From Rhodobacteraceae bacterium LMO-JJ12 (GTDB lineage Bacteria > Pseudomonadota > Alphaproteobacteria > Rhodobacterales > Rhodobacteraceae), in NCBI GenBank assembly GCA_021555075.1, contig JAKGBX010000003.1, positions 310,001 through 374,000 on the forward strand: a stretch of 64,000 nt of DNA. Reading direction: 5' to 3'. A program made the position numbers and the translations under genes. The notes beneath the pieces are model-generated. The model had not been told where the DNA came from, did not search any database, and worked only from the letters and a program-made list of their open reading frames with translations. This document shows, one piece after another, positions 8,155 to 16,819 of this stretch; position 1 is the first letter of the stretch; every line of letters begins with the position of its first letter.

Positions 8155-11100
8155 TCAAAGCGGTTCAATGGCGCTGTCGTCAGTGTCCACCAACGGCAAG
8201 GTGAACCAGAAGGTTGTCATTTTTCCCGGTTCAGAAACAAACCCGATTTCGCCGCCCATTCGTTCGACTATCTGCTTGGAAATGTTCAGCCCCAGACCGC
8301 TGCCCTCATTGCGCCGCGCCGCAGAGGAGTCTGCCTGAGAAAACGGGCGAAAAATACGATTTTGGAAGGCAACGGGAACGCCGGCCCCGGTATTTGCTAC
8401 GGAAACCCGAACGCGTTTGCGTTGTTGTTTGATACTGATTTGAATAGTGGCGCCCTGTGAGGAAAACTTTGCAGCGTTGGACAGAAGGTTCGCCATGATT
8501 TGTTGAAACCTGCCCGCGTCGACGGCCACGTGCAGAGCGGCATCGGGTGGCGAGAACTGGAAATGAACCCCGAATTTTTCCGCATACGGCTGGCTTTCCG
8601 AGATCGATCGTTGAACGAGAGTTCGGGCCTCTGCGATTTGGATATGGAACTCTGTCTTGCCGGACGCGAGTTTCTCAAGATCGAGAAGGTCGTTGACCAA
8701 ATAGACCAGCCGGTCGCAGTTTCTGTTCGCGATTGAAATCAGGTGTTGGGCTTTCTCGGGAAGATCTCGTTGCATGGTGCCCAACAACAACTGGATCGAT
8801 CCCTTGATTGACGTCAATGGCGTGCGTAGTTCATGGCTGACCGTCGCCACGAAATTCTTCTTTGCTTCGTCAATTTTCTTGATTTCCGTGATGTCCATTG
8901 TCACTCCAACGATGCGAGCGGTGGCGTGTTCGCTGTCTCTATCTATTGCCACGGCTTCTGTGCGCATCCAGTGCCAAGCGCCGTCCGCATTGCGAACCCG
9001 GTATTCCGAGATGGACCGTTCGGAGAGCCCTTCTGCGCACGCTCGGAAGCGGGCCTGGACTATGGGAAGGTCGTCGGGATGCACACGGTCGCTCCATTCC
9101 TTGACGGAAAAGGCTGCTGCCTCCGGGCTGAACCCCATTACCGCTGCCCAAGTTGGTGATGCCTCGGCTACTGCCATCTCGCCATCAAGTTCGAAGATGC
9201 CGATGTTTGCACCTGAAAGAGCGACATCCAACCGTTGCTGGGTGCGCGACAACTGCTCCATCGTATGGTGCATCTGAGTAATGTCATGAAGCAGGATCGT
9301 ATGGCGCAGCTCTCCCGTATCCGTTGTCCATGAATTTACCTCCAGTTCCAGCACGACCACGTGACCATCGTTGTTTCTGATACTGACGGCTTTTCGGATT
9401 GTGGAGCCTACTTTGGCGTCGGCAAGATGCTCGTCGAGTGCGCCCTTGATGAAGAGCGTCACGGAACGACCGATAATTTCATCGCGAGGGCGGCCTAACA
9501 GCTGGGAAATCGCCTGGTTCACACTCAGGATGATTCCGTTCCCGTCCAGCACAGCGATATTGGCGATTGCACTTTCGATGATCGAAAGGTTCTCGTTGAC
9601 CTGTGTGGCCAACTCCTGTGTGCGCAGTTGAACGGTTTTCTGAACTGTCTGTGTCACCCGCTCGCGCGACATCAGGAAAGCCGCGAGAAGCAATGTGAAT
9701 GCAATCCCGCTTAACCCGATGATCGCCGCCTCATATTTATTCTGTTGGCCACGAAAGGCAGGTTGCTCTCCCCAGGTGATAGTCCAACTCGTGTTGAACA
9801 CTGGTATTGCGCGGGTGAGACGATATGCGGCTAACGTACCCTCGCTGGGCTGGTCAGGATCATAATATATCAAATTGTGACGACTGATGCCGGTTGTGTC
9901 GCTGACTGACAGCACGGAAACCACTTCGTGAGCTGAGGAAAGGCCTTTGATCAACGCGTCAGCGTCAAGTCTTGCGAAGACCCAGCCTTTGTTTGCAGAC
10001 CTTCGCTGCTCGACTGTGTCGAGTGTGGAATTGATCTTGTAAATAGGGTGCAGAACTAGGAAATTCGCACCATTATCAGTGCCCGATTTATTCGTATTCG
10101 TTGTAATGATAACGGGCTTTGCGCTGTCGCGGGACTCGGCGGCGGCCAGAGCCAGAGTCTTATCAAGCGTGATGGTTTGGTCTGCGGTGCCAGGAGAGGA
10201 ATCGCGCGGCCTGCTGTGTCTGATTCTCAACGTTTCAAGTTCGACCGCTTCGGAATGACCGGCGTTTCGCGAAACCATGCGGTCATTCTGGTTGGCAATA
10301 TCGATCAGGCCGATTGCTTCCAAACCCTGGTACTCTTTCGGAAGGTCAAGAAAATCAACGAATGTTCGCCACTCACCATCTGTAACGGTCTCGGATGCCT
10401 GTAGGAGCCCAACCATACCTTCGGCGGCTAGGCGATTGCGTTCAATCCGATGGCGTAACTCGGTTTCTTTGACTTCTACTTCTGACAGGAACTCTTCCTC
10501 GATATTACGGGTTATGGCGTGATTGAGGGTGGTCCATGAACCTAAAGTCAGCAGGATCGACAGGCTCAGATAGACCGCGGCGGTGGCGCGGTAGCGTGGT
10601 AAGGCTTCGCTTTTCCAAACAATGGAAGTTTGATTGGTCCAAGGGCCAAGCAGCACGATAAAGGCGGCCATATAGACGCCGATGATGTCTCCGATCCACC
10701 ATGTCACCCATGTTCGCATCGACACCACGGCAATGCCGATATAGGTCAGAACGGCAACGCCGACCGTTGCTGTGATCAGACAAATCACCGGGCCGATCAA
10801 GGCCAGGCAACAGAACAACTCTCGGGCATTGCGAAAATGGAGTGGATATCCAAATAGGCGCCGCATCAGCGTGGCGCCAAGAACGGCCTGAAAGGTTGTT
10901 GAAAACGCAATCAAGAGGTTGGCGTAGATCAGCTTGTCCGCCGGGGCGTTGAACGAAACCCGCCAATACTGCAACAACTGCGCTGCGACGAATCCAAGAA
11001 AAACTGCCGGCCAATAGCGGCGACCGTTCAACAGCAATAGAACCATCGCCGCGCCCCCGCCACGCATGATTTCATACTGGCTGGTATGAAGCGGCTTTAA

Positions 11101-11220
11101 GATCAGGCCCGATGAAGCAAAGATCAAGCAGACAGCTGCAATAATCAAGAAGCGCGCCACATAGTCCGGCCTGACGTCGAAACTGTTGCCGTTGTGATCT
11201 CTGAAAATGTTCAAGGTCAT
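8155..11220 (-). CDS. Membrane histidine kinase, MASE1-CHASE-PAS-PAS-HisKA-HATPase
   Basis: A 1021-residue sensor kinase. The N-terminal 230 or so residues form a multi-helix MASE1-like membrane domain. A periplasmic CHASE domain follows (about 260-480, including EYQGLEAIGLID), then another helix and two PAS domains (about 545-650 and 660-785, the second with AWHWMRTEAVAIDRD and a PAC-like end). HisKA follows with the phosphoacceptor His796 in VSHELRTPLTS, then HATPase with the N box (IMANLLSNAAKFS) and G box (GSGLGLNISKQIVERMGG). There is no receiver domain and no adjacent response regulator, so its partner is unknown. It is convergent with the cytochrome gene. Confidence 0.92.
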   Translation of the reverse strand: MTLNIFRDHNGNSFDVRPDYVARFLIIAAVCLIFASSGLILKPLHTSQYEIMRGGGAAMVLLLLNGRRYWPAVFLGFVAAQLLQYWRVSFNAPADKLIYANLLIAFSTTFQAVLGATLMRRLFGYPLHFRNARELFCCLALIGPVICLITATVGVAVLTYIGIAVVSMRTWVTWWIGDIIGVYMAAFIVLLGPWTNQTSIVWKSEALPRYRATAAVYLSLSILLTLGSWTTLNHAITRNIEEEFLSEVEVKETELRHRIERNRLAAEGMVGLLQASETVTDGEWRTFVDFLDLPKEYQGLEAIGLIDIANQNDRMVSRNAGHSEAVELETLRIRHSRPRDSSPGTADQTITLDKTLALAAAESRDSAKPVIITTNTNKSGTDNGANFLVLHPIYKINSTLDTVEQRRSANKGWVFARLDADALIKGLSSAHEVVSVLSVSDTTGISRHNLIYYDPDQPSEGTLAAYRLTRAIPVFNTSWTITWGEQPAFRGQQNKYEAAIIGLSGIAFTLLLAAFLMSRERVTQTVQKTVQLRTQELATQVNENLSIIESAIANIAVLDGNGIILSVNQAISQLLGRPRDEIIGRSVTLFIKGALDEHLADAKVGSTIRKAVSIRNNDGHVVVLELEVNSWTTDTGELRHTILLHDITQMHHTMEQLSRTQQRLDVALSGANIGIFELDGEMAVAEASPTWAAVMGFSPEAAAFSVKEWSDRVHPDDLPIVQARFRACAEGLSERSISEYRVRNADGAWHWMRTEAVAIDRDSEHATARIVGVTMDITEIKKIDEAKKNFVATVSHELRTPLTSIKGSIQLLLGTMQRDLPEKAQHLISIANRNCDRLVYLVNDLLDLEKLASGKTEFHIQIAEARTLVQRSISESQPYAEKFGVHFQFSPPDAALHVAVDAGRFQQIMANLLSNAAKFSSQGATIQISIKQQRKRVRVSVANTGAGVPVAFQNRIFRPFSQADSSAARRNEGSGLGLNISKQIVERMGGEIGFVSEPGKMTTFWFTLPLVDTDDSAIEPL

Positions 11221-11280
11221 GCTAGGTGCCGACCTTGCACAAAGGTTGTCGGCAAGACTTGGAATTCACGCTCCGGAAAA

Positions 11281-11508
11281 CTAACGGCGCCATGGAATGT
11301 TCCTACCGATTTGCCCAATCATAAGGCCGACCAAGTTGGGTCGCTGTTCGGCTATTGTATGTTTTGATGAATTGATCAAACCTGATTTCCTGAGCGCATC
11401 GAAGACATTTTTGCAAACCTCGGATGGGATGGTGCTGCCTTGAATTGCTACCTGGATAAACAAGGCGTCTTTCTCCCACGATGAAGTACCCTGTTCCATA
11501 CGTCTCAT
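11281..11508 (-). CDS. Possible small protein, unrecognised
   Basis: An open frame of 75 codons upstream of and co-directional with the histidine-kinase gene. The inferred protein looks natural in composition (for example STIPSEVCKNVFDALRKSGL), with a basic C terminus. No clear Shine-Dalgarno sequence precedes the ATG. I recognise no family. Being in a gap otherwise empty of genes, it could be real or chance. Confidence 0.3.
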   Translation of the reverse strand: MRRMEQGTSSWEKDALFIQVAIQGSTIPSEVCKNVFDALRKSGLINSSKHTIAEQRPNLVGLMIGQIGRNIPWRR

Positions 11509-11893
11509 AGAAGAGGGTTTTTAGGTATTCAAAACCGCTGCCTCACAGTCTTGCGCAAACCAAAGAGGCCGCAAAGCCACATGACCGAGGCGAGCTGGCA
11601 GTTTAGAGTGATCGAAACCCTGAATATAGGCAACCCTGGAAGGGGTTTCGCACGGGGAGCGTTTTGCTTGCCATCGGGGCTTGGGGTCCGGATCCAGGCA
11701 ATTCAAAGAGAAGGATTTGGCTCTCCGATCTGTACGGGCGACGGACCGCCCGTGACAACATACTCGCTTCAACCATTGCCAAATACCTACGGGCTTTTAT
11801 CGCGTTGAAAAACTTTTTGCCGATTTCAGCAGGTTCATGAAACAGCTTTTCGTTTTGAAGGGTCTGCGAGGAAGTTATTGATTCTCCGTCGCG
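11509..11893. other. Intergenic region, no supported gene
   Basis: About 385 bases between the possible small gene and the RpiR regulator. Frames in both directions can be read through parts of it, but none has a ribosome-binding site or recognisable protein, so I leave it unassigned. Confidence 0.4.
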
Positions 11894-12766
11894 CTATTGG
11901 AACTTTCGAAAGAACCGCGTCTTGTCAAACATCTGTTCGAGATTGGTCATCCGCTCGCGTGAGCCTTCCCAATCGCGCTGTTGCAATTCGGCAAGTAGAA
12001 TTTCGAGCAGCAAGAGCGAAGTTACGTTCGAATCCCAGGCCGATGGCACCGCGATGCGTGCGTAAAGTGTGCAATCTGCATGCGCATGGATCGGCGAGCG
12101 CCATTGATCGGTGAACAATAGAATCTTTGCGCCCTTTTCCGCCGCGGTTTCGGCCAGCTTGAGGGTTGTGTTCTCGTAGCGTCGAACGTCGAAGACGACG
12201 ACCACATCCTCGGGCTTCACGTCGAGAAGGTAGTGCGGCCAGGTGTTGGCATTGGAAGGGATGAAAATCACTTCCGGGCGCATCACCTGAAGATGCAAAA
12301 AGAGGTAATCCGCCAGAGTGCGGGTGATCCGTCCGCCAACAATGTGAACCGTTCGGTCCGGATCACCCAATAACGAGCAGAAACGCTCGAAATCGTCCAG
12401 CTTGACCTGTTCGATCGTGCTGCGAATATTACCGAAGACGGCCTCGGTAAAACGGTTGAGGATATGCTCTTGTGGCGCTCCGCTGGCCCAGCTGTCATGC
12501 TTGGTGATCGGCGTGCTGACGATTGCTTCCAATTCTTCGCGCAGGCGTTTTTGAAACTCGGGGTAGCCTGTGAACCCCAGTTTCTTGACCATCCTTACAA
12601 CCGTTGGGGTGGAGACATCGGCTTCCTCAGCCACCTTGGTGATCGAGCCAAGTCCGGAAAACGGAAAATTGCCCAGAATGCTTTGGGCAAGCTGGCGTTC
12701 TGCGCGAGTCAGGCTTTCATCGAGCCGCGCAAGCTTTTCCGGGATGGTTTCTGTTGAATTGTCCAT
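11894..12766 (-). CDS. RpiR/MurR-family transcriptional regulator
   Basis: A 290-residue one-component regulator: an N-terminal RpiR helix-turn-helix (about residues 1-80, with KVAEEADVSTPTVVRMVKKL) and a C-terminal SIS sugar-isomerase-like domain (about 120-260, with VHIVGGRITRTLADYL and KILLFTDQWRSP). The frame opens further upstream, but the ATG at 12766 gives the family length and MDNSTETIPEKLARLDESLT, a typical beginning. It diverges from the catabolic operon starting near 12933 and probably controls it. SIS regulators bind phosphosugars or other small acids; the effector here is unknown. Confidence 0.9.
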   Translation of the reverse strand: MDNSTETIPEKLARLDESLTRAERQLAQSILGNFPFSGLGSITKVAEEADVSTPTVVRMVKKLGFTGYPEFQKRLREELEAIVSTPITKHDSWASGAPQEHILNRFTEAVFGNIRSTIEQVKLDDFERFCSLLGDPDRTVHIVGGRITRTLADYLFLHLQVMRPEVIFIPSNANTWPHYLLDVKPEDVVVVFDVRRYENTTLKLAETAAEKGAKILLFTDQWRSPIHAHADCTLYARIAVPSAWDSNVTSLLLLEILLAELQQRDWEGSRERMTNLEQMFDKTRFFRKFQ

Positions 12767-12932
12767 TTCTGGAACAATAGTGACGAAACAAAACTGAGTG
12801 AAGCAAATTTTACAGAATTCCGTTGACAGCTTTGGGCGCCTGTCCGACTCTTTGGCGAAGCATGTGAGTCGATGCGGTGCCTGGACAAGACCCGCGGATT
12901 GATTTGCATCGGTGCTAATGGAGGGGCTGGTC

Positions 12933-13697
12933 TTGACGGTCGAGTGGAGCGACAACGCCTATTTTATCGAGCGGGAAACTGCGCGAAGCCCCTTTGTGTT
13001 GGTTTGCGAACATGCAAGCGCCCTTATCCCTGAAGTATTCCAAGGTTTGGGGCTGTCTGAGGCGTTGCGCGAGGCCCATATCGCTTGGGACCCCGGCGCT
13101 TTGGAATTGGCGCGGTGCCTTTCAGAACGGCTGCATGCGCCGTTGCTGGCGGGGGGGATTTCGCGGTTGGTTTATGATTGCAATCGACCGCCCGATTCCC
13201 TTGGTGCGGTGCCACAAAAGAGCGAAATTTACGACATCCCGGGCAACGCGAAGCTGTCGGAACAGGCGCTGAAAGACCGGGCTGACGGAGTTTACCACCC
13301 GTTTCATACGGCGCTGGAGGAGTTGATCGGTGGGCGGGATGAAGCGCCGGTTCTGGTGACGGTGCATAGCTTTACGCCAGTCTATAATGGACAAGTGCGT
13401 GATACCGAGATCGGCATCCTGCACGACGAGGATGCGCGCATGGCGGATGCAATGCTGACATCTGCGGGGCGGCAGGGGCGATGGCGTGTTGTGCGCAATT
13501 CACCCTATGGGCCTGAGGATGGGGTCACCCATACATTGCAGCGACATGCCCTGCCAAATGGATTACTGAACGTGATGATCGAAGTGCGCAATGATCTGCT
13601 GGCAGCGCCGCAGGATCGCGCGGAACTGGCCCGATTGCTGGGCGAATGGATAACATCTGCTGCGCATAGTCATGCCGAGGGCGAGGCCCTGTCATGA
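12933..13697 (+). CDS. N-formylglutamate amidohydrolase family hydrolase
   Basis: A 254-residue member of the FGase/HutG metallo-amidohydrolase family. Motifs seen are VCEHASALIP, AWDPGALELA, RLVYDCNRPPDS and VTVHSFTPVYNG, with His and Asp residues expected to bind metal. I chose the TTG at 12933, which has GGAGG 8 bases upstream; ATG 12918 is an alternative with no good ribosome site. It opens an operon with a TRAP transporter, a glutamine-synthetase-like ligase and two dehydrogenases and overlaps the next gene by 4 bases. No hut genes are present, so histidine breakdown is unlikely. Hydrolysis of a gamma-glutamyl amide made by the operon's ligase is my inference. Confidence 0.85.
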   Translation: MTVEWSDNAYFIERETARSPFVLVCEHASALIPEVFQGLGLSEALREAHIAWDPGALELARCLSERLHAPLLAGGISRLVYDCNRPPDSLGAVPQKSEIYDIPGNAKLSEQALKDRADGVYHPFHTALEELIGGRDEAPVLVTVHSFTPVYNGQVRDTEIGILHDEDARMADAMLTSAGRQGRWRVVRNSPYGPEDGVTHTLQRHALPNGLLNVMIEVRNDLLAAPQDRAELARLLGEWITSAAHSHAEGEALS

Positions 13698-14287
13698 GCG
13701 TAATGCGCGGCTATATTCGGGTCGTCGATGCGGTCAACTATCGTCTTGGCCGGATGGTGATGTACGGGATATTCCTGATGATTGCAGTGCTGCTGTGGTC
13801 GTCGATTTCCAAGACCTTTTTCCTGCCGTCCTTCTGGACATTGGAAATCGCCCAGTTCGCGATGGTGGCCTATTACATGTTAGGCGGGCCGTATTCGATC
13901 CAGCTGGGCGCGAACGTGCGTATGGACCTGTTCTATCATAACTGGACGACCCGGCGAAAAGCCTGGTTCGATGCGTTTACCGTTTTGTTTTTGCTGTTTT
14001 ATCTTGGCGTGCTTTTCTATGGCGCGGTGGGGTCCACGGCCTATTCTCTGGGCTATTTCGGCGACGCTCCATTTGCATTCTGGGGGCAATTTCTTTGGGC
14101 GTTTCTTACCGGCGGGATCGAGGGCGCCAAAGAGATGCTGGGCTATCTGGAACGAAGCCCTACAGCTTGGCGGCCGATGCTATGGCCAATTAAACTGGTG
14201 ATGTGCATCGGTGTATTTCTGATGCTGTTGCAGGCGGTATCTGAGCTTCTCAAGGACATCCTGCGTCTGCGCGGTGAGGAAGCCTGA
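13694..14287 (+). CDS. TRAP transporter small permease (DctQ type)
   Basis: A 197-residue membrane protein with four predicted helices, the DctQ layout, though with a loop of about 35 residues before the last helix (EGAKEMLGYLERSPTAWRP). The motif YYMLGGPYSIQLGANVRMDLFY corresponds to the conserved DctQ G-x-H/N-VRMDL region. It overlaps both the hydrolase upstream (4 bases) and the large permease downstream. It partners DctM and the binding protein at 15676 in Na+- or H+-driven uptake of the operon's substrate. Confidence 0.9.
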   Translation: MSVMRGYIRVVDAVNYRLGRMVMYGIFLMIAVLLWSSISKTFFLPSFWTLEIAQFAMVAYYMLGGPYSIQLGANVRMDLFYHNWTTRRKAWFDAFTVLFLLFYLGVLFYGAVGSTAYSLGYFGDAPFAFWGQFLWAFLTGGIEGAKEMLGYLERSPTAWRPMLWPIKLVMCIGVFLMLLQAVSELLKDILRLRGEEA

Positions 14288-15612
14288 TGTCCTATGAGAT
14301 GATTGCCATTTTCATGTTCTCATCAATGATGCTGATGCTGTTTACCGGTCAGCGTGTGTTTGGTGCGATTGGTGGCGTGGGGGCAGCGGCGGCTCTGATG
14401 CTCTGGGGTACGGGCGGTAGCGATATCGCGTTTTCTTCGGCAATGAAGCTGATGAAATGGTATCCGCTTTTGACCCTGCCGATGTTTATTTTCATGGGCT
14501 ATGTGTTGAGCGAAAGCCGGATCGCCGACGACCTCTACAAGATGTTTCATGTCTGGATGGGGCCGGTAAGCGGTGGACTGGCGATTGGCACGATTGGCCT
14601 GATGGTTCTGATTTCGGCGATGAACGGCCTTTCGGTGGCGGGCATGGCCATCGGGGCCACCATCGCTTTGCCGGAATTGCTTAAACGCGGTTATGACAAG
14701 CGCATGGTTACGGGTGTGATTCAGGCCGGATCGAGCCTTGGCATCCTGGTGCCGCCCTCGGTGGTTCTGGTGCTTTATGCGATGATTGCACGCCAGCCGG
14801 TGGGACAATTGTGGCTGGCCGGGATCGTGCCGGGCCTGATGATGGCGGGGATGTTCATCCTCTATATCTATGTCCGTTGCCGGATCAATCCAAAGCTGGG
14901 ACCGGTTCTGCCGCCGGAGGATCGCGAGGATGTAAGCACCGCAGAAAAGCTGCGGTTGTTGAGCGCGGGCCTTTTGCCGTTGGCCATTTTTGCGGCAATG
15001 ATGGTGCCTTTCGTGAATGGCTGGACCTCGCTCGTAGAAAGCTCGGCCATTGGGGCGATGACGGCTTTCCTGGCGGCTGTTCTGAAGCGCAGGATGACGC
15101 GCAAAGTGTTTGAAACATCGGTGCGTCAAACGCTGGCGATTTCGTGCATGTTCATGTGGATCATTTTGGCCGCGATGGGCTTTGGCGCGGTGTTTGATGG
15201 GCTGGGTGCGGTGAAAGCGATTGAGGATCTGTTTACCGAGCGCCTGATGCTTGATCCTTGGATGATCCTGATCCTGATGCAGTTGAGCTTCCTTCTGATG
15301 GGTACGTTTCTGGATGATACCGCGATGCTGGTGATTGTTGCGCCGCTTTATATTCCGCTGGTGGACGCGCTTGGTTTTGATCTGATCTGGTATGGTGTGC
15401 TTTATACGATCACCACCCAGATCGCCTATATGACACCGCCCTTTGGCTATAACCTGTTTTTGATGCGGGCGATGGCACCACCCGAGATTACACTGCGCGA
15501 TATCTACGCTTCAATCACACCTTTCGTGATGGTCATGGTACTGGCGTTGACGCTTATCATGGTGTTCCCGCAGATCGCGCTTTGGCTGCCCAACTATATT
15601 TATGGAAAATAA
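14287..15612 (+). CDS. TRAP transporter large permease (DctM type)
   Basis: A 441-residue, roughly 12-helix membrane transporter subunit. DctM signatures include LTLPMFIFMGYVLSESRIAD, GLSVAGMAIGATIALPEL, QAGSSLGILVPPSVVLVLYA and the C-terminal ITTQIAYMTPPFGYNLFLMR. It forms the ion-coupled translocation channel with the small permease. The start shares its first base with the previous stop (TGATG). It is followed 63 bases later by the binding-protein gene. Confidence 0.95.
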   Translation: MSYEMIAIFMFSSMMLMLFTGQRVFGAIGGVGAAAALMLWGTGGSDIAFSSAMKLMKWYPLLTLPMFIFMGYVLSESRIADDLYKMFHVWMGPVSGGLAIGTIGLMVLISAMNGLSVAGMAIGATIALPELLKRGYDKRMVTGVIQAGSSLGILVPPSVVLVLYAMIARQPVGQLWLAGIVPGLMMAGMFILYIYVRCRINPKLGPVLPPEDREDVSTAEKLRLLSAGLLPLAIFAAMMVPFVNGWTSLVESSAIGAMTAFLAAVLKRRMTRKVFETSVRQTLAISCMFMWIILAAMGFGAVFDGLGAVKAIEDLFTERLMLDPWMILILMQLSFLLMGTFLDDTAMLVIVAPLYIPLVDALGFDLIWYGVLYTITTQIAYMTPPFGYNLFLMRAMAPPEITLRDIYASITPFVMVMVLALTLIMVFPQIALWLPNYIYGK

Positions 15613-15675
15613 CCAAGAGATCCCTAACGCAGGGGACGCAGATAATCTTCGACAGAACTGACAAGGAGAAAAGTG

Positions 15676-16707
15676 ATGACTACCAGACGCAAGTTTCTCA
15701 AAGGTGCGGCGGTTGCCGGGCCAGTAGCTTTGGCCACGCCCGCATTGGCGCAATCCAAGATCAAGTGGCGGATGCAGACCTATGCTGGCGCCGCGCTGGG
15801 CGAGCATGTGTGCAAACCCGCGATTGACCAGTTCAACAAGATTGCCGGCGACGAAATGGAGATCGAACTCTATTACGCCGATCAACTGGTGCCCACAGGT
15901 GAGCTTTTCCGCGCCATGCAGAAGGGCACGATTGATGCGGTGCAATCGGATGACGATTCCATGGCGTCGCCCACGGAAGTGACCGTGTTTGGCGGCTATT
16001 TCCCGTTCGCCCTGCGCTACAGCCTCGATGTGCCGGTGTTGTTCAACCAATACGGGCTGAAGGAAATCTGGGAGGAAGAATACGCCAAAGTGGGCGTCAA
16101 GCACATCTCGGCAGGTGCCTGGGACCCGTGCCATTTTGCGACCAAAGAGCCGATCAACAGCCTCGCGGATCTCAAGGGCAAGCGGGTGTTCACATTTCCG
16201 ACTGCCGGGCGTTTCATGTCGAAATTCGGCGTGGTGCCTGTGACCCTCCCTTGGGAGGATATTGAGGTCGCGGTGCAGACTGGCGAACTTGACGGAATCG
16301 CATGGTCGGGCATCACCGAGGATTACACTGTGGGTTGGGCCGATGTGACCAACTATTTCCTGACCAACAATATTTCGGGTGCGTGGATCGGACATTTCTT
16401 TGCCAATATGGAGCGCTGGAATGAGTTGCCGGATCACCTAAAAGAGCTGCTCTTGGTCTGTTCGGAGTCGAGCCATTATTACCGTCAATGGTGGTATTGG
16501 GGCGGGGAAGCTGCGCTTCGTGTCAATGGGCCGAAAATGCAGCTAACGGCGATTCCTGATGCAGAATGGGCGCAGGTTGAAGAGGCGGCCAAGGAATTCT
16601 GGGATGAAATCGCGGCCGAGTCGGAAACCAAGGCCAAGGTTGTCGGCAAGATCAAGGAATACAACGAAGTGATGGCCAAGTCGGGCCGCCCGTATCGTTA
16701 CGGCTGA
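15676..16707 (+). CDS. TRAP transporter substrate-binding protein, TakP-like
   Basis: A 343-residue periplasmic binding protein with a Tat-type signal: TRRKFLKGAAVAGPVALA then ATPALA for cleavage. Family motifs are QTYAGAALGEH, LADLKGKRVFTFPTAGRFM and TGELDGIAWSG. The pattern resembles TakP-type proteins that bind 2-oxo acids and similar small carboxylates, but the ligand cannot be assigned. The ATG at 15676 has AGGAG 7 bases upstream; a GTG just before it is less likely. A GC-rich hairpin after the gene (16759-16789) may keep its message more abundant than the enzyme genes downstream. Confidence 0.92.
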   Translation: MTTRRKFLKGAAVAGPVALATPALAQSKIKWRMQTYAGAALGEHVCKPAIDQFNKIAGDEMEIELYYADQLVPTGELFRAMQKGTIDAVQSDDDSMASPTEVTVFGGYFPFALRYSLDVPVLFNQYGLKEIWEEEYAKVGVKHISAGAWDPCHFATKEPINSLADLKGKRVFTFPTAGRFMSKFGVVPVTLPWEDIEVAVQTGELDGIAWSGITEDYTVGWADVTNYFLTNNISGAWIGHFFANMERWNELPDHLKELLLVCSESSHYYRQWWYWGGEAALRVNGPKMQLTAIPDAEWAQVEEAAKEFWDEIAAESETKAKVVGKIKEYNEVMAKSGRPYRYG

Positions 16708-16758
16708 GGCCTTGAAATAAGGGCTCTGGCGTCTGTGCTGGGGCTGTGAGAGACAAGG

Positions 16759-16789
16759 CTGCGGCCCCGGTTCAAGCCCGGGGCCGCAG
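16759..16789 (+). terminator. GC-rich hairpin between binding protein and enzyme genes
   Basis: A perfect 12-bp stem (CTGCGGCCCCGG with CCGGGGCCGCAG) around a 7-base loop, without a following T-run. It lies between the TRAP binding-protein gene and the ligase gene in an apparently continuous operon. It is more likely an RNA-stability or partial-termination element than a full terminator. Confidence 0.6.
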
Positions 16790-16819
16790 TGTGAAAGATG
16801 ACAATGGGGAGCGCGGCAC

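Noticed and set aside
11521-11772. Possible 83-codon gene upstream of the kinase
   Set aside because: No ribosome site, odd composition and no recognisable motif; a frame on the opposite strand is equally open.
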